A stretch of 51,348 bases of DNA from a virus: positions 1 through 51,348 of IMG/VR virus record IMGVR_UViG_3300032289_001747; one strand, 5' to 3'. The notes beneath the pieces are model-generated. The model did not search any database. It saw only the letters and a program-made list of their open reading frames with translations, and was not told where the DNA came from. The translations under genes were made by a program, and so were the position numbers. Numbering within the stretch: the stretch's first letter is position 1; each line of letters begins with the position of its first letter. Positions 1 to 6,460 of this stretch are shown one piece after another.

Positions 1-1
1 A

Positions 2-235
2 AGGGAGGAGAGCTTACTCAAACACCTTGAGAGGGCAATTATGTTAATCGAGTGCGGTCATTGGTCAACAGCCGAACACCAGTACAAGTTCGGTTCTCCA
101 TCTACCATTACCAATCTTCGTTTGAAGCATTGGGAGAGTCTTCGGTCTATTATCGAAGGAGAGAGAAAGAGCTTTTTGGATACCCTCAAGGTATTTGTTG
201 AACAATTAAAAAACCACAGCGATGCATCAGCTTGA
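2..235 (+). CDS. Hypothetical protein, 5' end cut by window edge
   Basis: The frame is open from base 2 through a stop at 233-235, so the gene starts outside the window; an in-frame ATG at 41 is available but not needed. The visible 77 or so residues are mostly helical and charged, with an early hydrophobic patch (LERAIMLIE) and no motif I recognise. The 3' end overlaps the next gene by 14 nt (ATG at 222), so it belongs to the same coupled plus-strand operon. Function unknown. It is probably an early or replication-region gene, judged only from its operon. Confidence 0.6.
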   Translation, partial: REESLLKHLERAIMLIECGHWSTAEHQYKFGSPSTITNLRLKHWESLRSIIEGERKSFLDTLKVFVEQLKNHSDASA

Positions 236-821
236 ATCTAAAATCAGACAGTTCTTCGTGGACAAGAACAGAACAGATGTTCCGCACATAATCATCAAGG
301 ACGGCACCGTCTATATTCATTCGGATAAAGACACTCTATCTACCGCGTTGGAGGATGTAGAGGAGGAGAAATGGATGGCCCTCTGCATAATGACCAGAAA
401 CGAGTTCTTTGTTTGCAACGGTAATGTTATCCCCAAGGACATAATGGAAGTCGTGGAGGATTACATTAACGAAAACGAACAGGACAAGAATGGTTGCTAT
501 GACATCTTCCAGTTTATCTTGGACAACGAGATGTACCGGGAGGAGGCACGTGGTTCGGAGTTCAAGTTGGAGGGTCAGGAGTACAACGTCTTTGATGATT
601 ACGATGCCGATAAAGCGTTCGAGGAAAGTATGAAATACTACATTGACGATTGTGTGCTTTCGGAGATTCCGGAGCAATACCATCGTTACTTTGATGAAGA
701 AATGTTCATCGAAGAAGTTAAAAGAAATAACGGTAGGGGACAAAGTCTTGCTCACTATGACGGTGAGGAACTGGAAGCCTATGTCAACGAAAAGTTTTAC
801 TACGGATACCGGACCAACTGA
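222..821 (+). CDS. Acidic protein with ArdA-like C-terminal signature
   Basis: This 199-aa protein is very acidic throughout (many Asp and Glu). The C-terminal 65 residues contain a pattern of the type IPE-x(4)-YFD-x(2)-x-FI, then GRG-x-SLA-x-YDG, then a terminal YRTN. That resembles the C-terminal block seen in ArdA-type antirestriction proteins and related small mobile-element proteins (Y-F-D followed by L-x-x-YDG and a closing YR). ArdA proteins are acidic DNA mimics that block type I restriction enzymes. The N-terminal 100 residues do not look like canonical ArdA, so the assignment is tentative and an unrelated acidic early protein is possible. It overlaps the upstream gene by 14 nt and the downstream gene at TGATG (819-823), which indicates translational coupling. 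Confidence 0.55.
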   Translation: MHQLESKIRQFFVDKNRTDVPHIIIKDGTVYIHSDKDTLSTALEDVEEEKWMALCIMTRNEFFVCNGNVIPKDIMEVVEDYINENEQDKNGCYDIFQFILDNEMYREEARGSEFKLEGQEYNVFDDYDADKAFEESMKYYIDDCVLSEIPEQYHRYFDEEMFIEEVKRNNGRGQSLAHYDGEELEAYVNEKFYYGYRTN

Positions 822-1234
822 TGGTTAATTTTCCTACCTTTGACCCCGGTGTGGTAGAGCGGCCGCACCGGGAGTATTTCCAAAAACTCAAAGTAGTAAT
901 GGAAGATCCCTATAAGAATACCTTGGGGTCCAAAGAACTGCTTTCACTATGCGCTATCTGTACAGCCGAAACTTTTGAAATACCTGTTGAAGAACTGTTC
1001 TTGGATAGTTTTAAGAACAAGAATATTTCAAAGATTCGTGCTGTAGCAATGGAAGTGTGTATGGATAATCAACCGTACATGACAAAGAGCGAGATAAACG
1101 TTTTTTTCAAAAAGAGTAAATCTTGGTACGTACAGAACAGTATGTTCAATCGCACCAAAGCATTACTACTTAAGAAACAAACGTGTCTCAATAAAGTAAA
1201 AGATATTGTTGATTACCTTTATTCCCCTGATTGA
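821..1234 (+). CDS. Small protein resembling DnaA C-terminal DNA-binding domain
   Basis: This is a 137-aa protein. Residues about 40-120 follow the layout of DnaA domain IV: a helix (LLSLCAICTAETFEIPVEEL), a basic stretch with IRAVAMEVC like the A-R-x-I-A-M segment, then an HTH-like region (MTKSEINVFFKKS) and a final basic helix. DnaA domain IV binds the DnaA box; stand-alone copies in phages may act at a phage origin or as transcription regulators. There is no AAA+ ATPase region, so this is not a full initiator. The start at 821 overlaps the previous stop (TGATG) and the stop is 2 nt before the next ATG, so it is inside one operon. The call rests on pattern similarity only. Confidence 0.6.
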   Translation: MVNFPTFDPGVVERPHREYFQKLKVVMEDPYKNTLGSKELLSLCAICTAETFEIPVEELFLDSFKNKNISKIRAVAMEVCMDNQPYMTKSEINVFFKKSKSWYVQNSMFNRTKALLLKKQTCLNKVKDIVDYLYSPD

Positions 1235-1236
1235 CT

Positions 1237-1794
1237 ATGAGCTTGAGCTTAAAAGAATACCAACAGTTGGCAAAACGTACCCTCAAAGACCTGGGTACTG
1301 ATCAGAAGAACCTGCTTCACATGAAGATGGGACTTATGACAGAGATTGGTGAGTTACTGGATGCTCTCAAAAAACATATTGCTTACGGCAAAGAGTTGGA
1401 TGCAGTAAACATTCGAGAGGAGTGGGGTGATGCCATGTGGTACATTGCCAACTACTACACCATCAAAGGTCAAGAGCTTCACTTTGAAGCAGAAAGCGTC
1501 TTTGATCTGTTCTTCTACCTATCCAGTAAGAACAATCCCGGGTTCACTTTTGCGGAGAACATGGCTAATGTTCTTTCCCGCAACAACATGAGCTTTAATG
1601 AAACAGCAGCTCTTATCTGGAGCATGGGAAAGAATTTTATCGAAGTCGGTGAAACCAAGGGCGACTTGCTTCAACTCAACATCGACAAACTACGTAAGCG
1701 TTATCCGGAGAAATATACGGATGAACAAGCACTTGTCCGAGATACGGACGCAGAGAGAGAGATTTTAGAAAATCGTCAAAATCAAAATCAATGA
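1237..1794 (+). CDS. MazG-like nucleotide pyrophosphohydrolase
   Basis: This 185-aa protein is of the all-alpha NTP pyrophosphatase type. The first helix pair has MTEIGELLDALKKH (E-I-x-E-L-x-D) and the second has EEWGDAMWYIANY (E-E-x-x-D), the two halves of the MazG Mg-binding E-x-x-E / E-x-x-D set. A second, less conserved set of similar helices (ENMANVL, ETAALIWSMGKN) suggests a degenerate duplication. MazG enzymes hydrolyse (d)NTPs to monophosphates; phage versions are proposed to adjust nucleotide pools or ppGpp. I chose ATG 1237 over a TTG two codons upstream, because it follows the preceding TGA (1232-1234) by 2 nt. The stop overlaps the next start as ATGA (1791-1794). Confidence 0.8.
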   Translation: MSLSLKEYQQLAKRTLKDLGTDQKNLLHMKMGLMTEIGELLDALKKHIAYGKELDAVNIREEWGDAMWYIANYYTIKGQELHFEAESVFDLFFYLSSKNNPGFTFAENMANVLSRNNMSFNETAALIWSMGKNFIEVGETKGDLLQLNIDKLRKRYPEKYTDEQALVRDTDAEREILENRQNQNQ

Positions 1795-2129
1795 TTAGAC
1801 AGATGTACACCGAGGTCAAAAACGAACGCCTCGGAGAACTGGTTGGTGAACTGTTCGAAGAACTGAACAACGTAGCCAAAACCAAGATTACTGCACTCGA
1901 AGCCGGATTTATCTGGAAAGAGGAAGTGATGCAACTGGAGGAAGTAATGAAAGACAACAATGCTACTCCTGAACAACATCAGCGTTATGCTGAACTGAAA
2001 GAAGCGTTCCACAATATGAAGGGACGCATTGGGTATGTAGTTGCATCCCAGAACGATTGTATCTCGCACCTGAACCAGATGTTCAACCTGGCCGAAGGTA
2101 TGGCGCGGGTAAACGAAAAGATCGGTTAA
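1791..2129 (+). CDS. Small helical hypothetical protein
   Basis: This is a 112-aa, charged, all-helical protein with heptad-like stretches (LGELVGELFEELNNV and KEEVMQLEEVMKD) that could form a coiled coil. There is no catalytic motif and I do not recognise the family. It starts in an ATGA overlap with the MazG-like gene, so it is probably made in proportion to it, and it is the last gene before the strong plus-strand terminator at 2150-2190. Confidence 0.65.
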   Translation: MIRQMYTEVKNERLGELVGELFEELNNVAKTKITALEAGFIWKEEVMQLEEVMKDNNATPEQHQRYAELKEAFHNMKGRIGYVVASQNDCISHLNQMFNLAEGMARVNEKIG

Positions 2130-2149
2130 TGAAACCGTAGAAACTATTA

Positions 2150-2190
2150 GGGGGAGGCGGTGGTTTTATCCACTGTCTCCCCCTTTTTTT
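2150..2190 (+). terminator. Rho-independent terminator ending the plus-strand operon
   Basis: A 14-bp stem (2150-2163 against 2170-2183, GGGGGAG arm pairing with CTCCCCC, two mismatches) surrounds a 6-nt loop and is followed by seven T (2184-2190). It lies 20 bp after the last stop of the operon. Read on the minus strand the hairpin is followed by TAATAG, so it is a poorer terminator for the convergent late operon. Confidence 0.9.
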
Positions 2191-2203
2191 AAATCTTTTA
2201 CCA

Positions 2204-2437
2204 ATGAAAATCGAAGCTAATACTTGGTATCTTACACGGGACAAGAAACACGCCGTCTATGTTTTAGAACTAATCTGTGATGAACACGGATACGTTGAAA
2301 GAATAGTTTGTTCCGACGACGTTCCGAGAAACGAAAGAGGTATGTATTACCGGTGCAGCTACCATGCTCTTGACTTGACAAAGGTTGTAAAGGTTCATAC
2401 TACATCAGAACCGGTTCTCAAAGATACCTTCTTGTAG
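2204..2437 (+). CDS. Small hypothetical protein at the convergent junction
   Basis: This is a 77-aa protein with a compact mixed alpha/beta look (NTWYLTRDKKHAVYVLELI near the N-terminus, alternating hydrophobic residues). I do not recognise the family. It starts 13 nt after the T-run of the plus-strand terminator, with an A/T-rich leader typical of Bacteroidota translation starts. Its last 33 bp overlap, tail to tail, the 3' end of the 1350-aa virion gene on the other strand. It is the only plus-strand frame here not lying fully over a minus gene, which supports it being real. How it is transcribed, by read-through or its own promoter, is not evident. Confidence 0.55.
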   Translation: MKIEANTWYLTRDKKHAVYVLELICDEHGYVERIVCSDDVPRNERGMYYRCSYHALDLTKVVKVHTTSEPVLKDTFL

Positions 2438-5400
2438 ATACTTCTCGTCTTCTTCGCTCCATTCCAACAATCTACCCACGTTTGCTCCAAAGGGAACAAG
2501 GCCTTTAGAGTAATGGAACCACTCCGCGCGATCATAAGAAGAATCTTCTTCATAGACAGTATCTCTTAGTTCGTCAAAGGTATTGACAGCGGCCTTGTAA
2601 ACACGAGTAATAGCGTCAGCTAAAGGAATAGCGTTCTTTGTCAGACGAGTGTACTCAAGGGGATTAACCGTAAAGGATAGTTCGGAGTATGCTTTTCTCA
2701 TAATGGAATATCCAAAGCGAAGAGCATACTCATCTTCTTCATCATCATCCGCTTTCATTGCAGCAGACAGCATCAACAGGAACGCAATCAATCCAAAGAT
2801 CATACGCATTTCCACAATGGTAGCTCCCAGTTGCGATATTCTCATTTCGGCATAGTCCTCAAGACTAATTTGTTCAGCTAAGTCTGGATTCTCTTCTTTC
2901 CAGACTTTGTATTCCAGTTCCAATCGTTCTACGTCTGGGGTAAACTGTTTCTCTTTACCGGCTAAACTACGAACAGCAGAAGGTATGTATGTTGTCTCAG
3001 CCATCATTCTACCAAACCTTGCCATCCCCGTAAGTACCAAATTGGTAAAAGGAATATCCTTCTTACTGGTGTCTTGGAACAAGTGTTTAAAGGCAACCCG
3101 GTATCTACCTTGTTCAGCGGCCATTGTACGAGAATCATAGGACAGCTCACCAAAGCGTTCTTTCAAGATGTTAGGCATCCAAGAACGATACTGCATTATC
3201 AACATACCCCATACGGTCATGTTGACGTAGGACTTATCCTCATCAGATACTTCACCGGATATTCCGTTTCGTATCTTTTTCAGTGCTTCCCGGAACCGGA
3301 TGTACAAATGATGCTTCTCCTGTTCAGTAGCATTGATATTAAACCGAGGACCATCCTTTTCATCGTACTCAAATATTTCGTACATCTGTTTGAACCCTTG
3401 ATCCTTTAGCTCCTGCTTCAGAGTGATACCGTCCTTTTCAAAGTCTTGTTTCTTGAAACGGACAAACTCGTTGTTCTTGTTGACACCAAAGTTCTGTGAT
3501 ACCGCACCTATAAGAGCATTGTCCCTACTTTCAGCTTCATATCTCCAGACACCCATTGCCATCCGGTCAATGTTGAAGTTCCTCCACCACTGAGCATACG
3601 TATGATCTTTGAAGGTACGGATGAAGTCTTTTTGTCTAAACTTTCCCATATCCGCCGGGTCCATACCGACGGCTTTGAGTTTTCTTTCAATAACGCTTTC
3701 AGAGTAAATATCCATGAACAAACCCAGAGCCGACATCTTAGTAGGTTCTTTGTAGTACAGTTTTACGGCATTGTTGAACTGGTCAGTGCTGTAATGAACA
3801 CCTTTGGATCCATCAATCCACGCATTAAGTTTTGCTGCCACATAACCACCAAGAGCTTGTTTAAGGCCAAAAGACAAGGTTATCATTGTCCAACGGCTTT
3901 TGAGTGTTCTCAGAATCTCTGTCCTTGAAATCTCACGATCCCCGATTTTGTATATGGCATCTTTGGAGCGCATGTCAATACCGTAAAAGTGATAGTCCCT
4001 CAAAGCTTCAGCAATTTCTTTTTCTTTGGCCGTTACTTCACGAGTAGCAAATTCAGAACCCACCCTCTTAAGACTACCTCTTGCCGTAGTTTCATACAAC
4101 CGAGAGTTGCCGTATGCTTCTACCAACATGTTTGCAATACCTACTCTTTGCTTTACAGCTTTATGAGTCATGGCCATCTTACCAAATATAAGAAGAGAGT
4201 GCATCAGGTCCATAGACTTCTCTTCTCCAGGAATCGGGTTTCCGTTGTCATCCAGCACCGGTGACATAAAATACACCGGAACCTCTTTGTTGAGTTTAGA
4301 ACCTTCATCCATTGACAGGTATCCAGAATCGTTCCTGGCCATTATGGAATTAAGAACAGCATCTGCAAGTAACTTAGGACTCATCCCTTCACTGTTCAAG
4401 AATCCTTCTACCAGTCCTTGACGAATCCACGGTATAAAGTTGGCTCTCTCTGGAGCATCTACCATTCCCAAGAAGTTGCCCATGCTTTTGCGATAGAAGT
4501 TATAGAACTCTCCCAAAGGAGTGTCTATAATATCTGCATACTCTTTTGTAATCCAGTTCTTGTCGGAGAACAAAGACTCTTTCATTTTTACAGCTCTATC
4601 GTTGGTCCAAGCATTGATAGCTCTTTCAGGATTGGTTGACCAAAGATTGAAGTTTTTGTCGTACTGGTCCATCCTTGCGTCAATCTTTTTCTTATCAAGA
4701 CCTTGCAGCTTCAGTGTTTCTCTGAAGCGATTTTTCCGAGCAATAAACTCCTCCTCGGTAATGTAAGGTTCGTAGTATTTTTTGAACCAGTCAACATCTT
4801 CCATCTTTTTCCTGGCACTTCTTTCGTCAAAGAACTTTTTATCCAACTGACCAATAAGGTTTTTGGTTTTTGGGTTAACCAGTTTCTTTATGAAAGCGGC
4901 CCGGCCATTTGTATTTATCCACTTGTTTACACTATTATTGACATCCGACCAGTCTTTGATAAACTTTTCCAGTTCCTCGTTTACCTGTCTTTCATTCTCA
5001 AGTTTGATTTCATTGAGTGCCCTCATAAAGTAGTTCTTCTGATCGGACAATCCAAAGAACATCTGATTCAGACTACCTTCCTCTCGTTGCATTTTAAGTT
5101 CTCCGTCCTCAAGAACATTATCCCCCAAAAGCCCGGCAACATACCGGTTGACAACCATTGCATCCATCTCGGTCATCATGTAGGTAATCTCTTGGGTAAA
5201 AGGACCAATAACTTCTTTGGCTTTATCAGCAAGATCTTTTCCTTTACCGCTTGACTTAGACATCCTGGAATAATACTCACCCATACGACTAAACATATCC
5301 GCCGCAGATCTTATTTTTCCTACAAGTTCTACAGCTTCTTTGTCAGTGTAATATTTATAGTTGCTCTTACCATTAGCCAAAAACTTAGGTTCATCCTTTC

Positions 5401-6457
5401 TTTTTTCGTAGTCTTCCCAAAGGTTTCTGATGTTATCAACAAGAATAGAAAAGTCGTGATTGATAACGATAGCTTCTACTTCACTTCTCAATTGTTCCGC
5501 AGCAATGGCATCTTCTTGTTTGGTACTCTTTTCCAGTTTACGTATTTTTGCAAACTGGTCTTTAAGGAAGTTGTCGATGTTTTTGACCTTTACCTTTTCC
5601 GTAAGCAACAGTGCTTGGGTTACACCGGATCCTTTCTCAAACGGTGAAGCCAACTTGGTTATCTTTTTCTTGGTCTTGTAAGTTCGAGTAACTTTGTCGT
5701 ACGTTGAATCAATAAGGATAGGTAGTACAATAGCTCTCCCCGCAATTACGTCGGTAACACCATAAGCAGCTTTTACATCCGCCGCAAGAATACCAAGTTG
5801 AATTTCGTACTCCTTGTACTTCTTGGTAAGACGCTCTGTATTTATGAAAGCTCCTGATGCGTCAAAGTCTTTGGCAGAAACAATTTGAAACTTGAAGTCA
5901 TAGACCATTGCTGTTTTATCGGAGAACACAACAATCACGTCAATGGTAGAAGCTCTGGACTTTTTGGGGTTTATGATAATCTGTTCCGAAAAAATCTTGA
6001 AGTCTTTGGTCGGATCAATTTCCTTTTGTCTTTTGGCAGCATACGCTTTTATTGAATCCACTGCATCTCTAATCTGATTCAATACTGTTTGGTCAATCTC
6101 CCACTCTCCAATATGTGTTCCAACTGGTTCACCTTTTATTATTTTCTCAAAGACTTTGTGACCGGCGGTCCCGGCTTCTGCAAATATGGGATCGCTTTTG
6201 TACTCTTTCTTTTCTTTGTTTTTATTTAGAATCTTATCCCGGTCTTTTGTTGCCGTTGTCGAGAACTCTTGTTTTCCGGACAATCTTCCTTCAGCGTAAT
6301 ACACGTGATCCTCCTCACGCAACTTTACGTTTTCGGATGTATGCTTAAACCTTTTTTCAATATCCTCATAGGTATCTTCTGGTCGTATCTCATACGCCAT
6401 TTCCCTATTCTGAATAAGGTTTATTAGTTCGTCAATGTTTGGTACTGTACAAGCCAT
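2405..6457 (-). CDS. Giant virion protein with N-terminal PD-(D/E)XK nuclease-like domain and C-terminal membrane segment
   Basis: This 1350-aa protein ends the minus-strand virion operon. Residues about 90-225 look like a RecB/Cas4-type PD-(D/E)XK fold: GTAGH (H100), a strand with TIDVIVV (D173), MVYDFK (D187, K189) and a following helix with YEIQLG (Q220). The order H, D, D-x-K, QL matches that superfamily. The large middle is helical and charged, without recognised domains. Near residues 1214-1235 is a hydrophobic stretch (IFGLIAFLLMLSAAM) followed by an acidic run, consistent with one membrane segment. It starts 3 nt after the 829-aa gene and is probably co-packaged with the RNA polymerase block. 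The nuclease could act on host DNA, or it could be a degenerate structural fold. A role in virion cargo is inferred from position. Confidence 0.8.
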   Translation of the reverse strand: MACTVPNIDELINLIQNREMAYEIRPEDTYEDIEKRFKHTSENVKLREEDHVYYAEGRLSGKQEFSTTATKDRDKILNKNKEKKEYKSDPIFAEAGTAGHKVFEKIIKGEPVGTHIGEWEIDQTVLNQIRDAVDSIKAYAAKRQKEIDPTKDFKIFSEQIIINPKKSRASTIDVIVVFSDKTAMVYDFKFQIVSAKDFDASGAFINTERLTKKYKEYEIQLGILAADVKAAYGVTDVIAGRAIVLPILIDSTYDKVTRTYKTKKKITKLASPFEKGSGVTQALLLTEKVKVKNIDNFLKDQFAKIRKLEKSTKQEDAIAAEQLRSEVEAIVINHDFSILVDNIRNLWEDYEKRKDEPKFLANGKSNYKYYTDKEAVELVGKIRSAADMFSRMGEYYSRMSKSSGKGKDLADKAKEVIGPFTQEITYMMTEMDAMVVNRYVAGLLGDNVLEDGELKMQREEGSLNQMFFGLSDQKNYFMRALNEIKLENERQVNEELEKFIKDWSDVNNSVNKWINTNGRAAFIKKLVNPKTKNLIGQLDKKFFDERSARKKMEDVDWFKKYYEPYITEEEFIARKNRFRETLKLQGLDKKKIDARMDQYDKNFNLWSTNPERAINAWTNDRAVKMKESLFSDKNWITKEYADIIDTPLGEFYNFYRKSMGNFLGMVDAPERANFIPWIRQGLVEGFLNSEGMSPKLLADAVLNSIMARNDSGYLSMDEGSKLNKEVPVYFMSPVLDDNGNPIPGEEKSMDLMHSLLIFGKMAMTHKAVKQRVGIANMLVEAYGNSRLYETTARGSLKRVGSEFATREVTAKEKEIAEALRDYHFYGIDMRSKDAIYKIGDREISRTEILRTLKSRWTMITLSFGLKQALGGYVAAKLNAWIDGSKGVHYSTDQFNNAVKLYYKEPTKMSALGLFMDIYSESVIERKLKAVGMDPADMGKFRQKDFIRTFKDHTYAQWWRNFNIDRMAMGVWRYEAESRDNALIGAVSQNFGVNKNNEFVRFKKQDFEKDGITLKQELKDQGFKQMYEIFEYDEKDGPRFNINATEQEKHHLYIRFREALKKIRNGISGEVSDEDKSYVNMTVWGMLIMQYRSWMPNILKERFGELSYDSRTMAAEQGRYRVAFKHLFQDTSKKDIPFTNLVLTGMARFGRMMAETTYIPSAVRSLAGKEKQFTPDVERLELEYKVWKEENPDLAEQISLEDYAEMRISQLGATIVEMRMIFGLIAFLLMLSAAMKADDDEEDEYALRFGYSIMRKAYSELSFTVNPLEYTRLTKNAIPLADAITRVYKAAVNTFDELRDTVYEEDSSYDRAEWFHYSKGLVPFGANVGRLLEWSEEDEKYLQEGIFENRF

Positions 6458-6460
6458 AAG

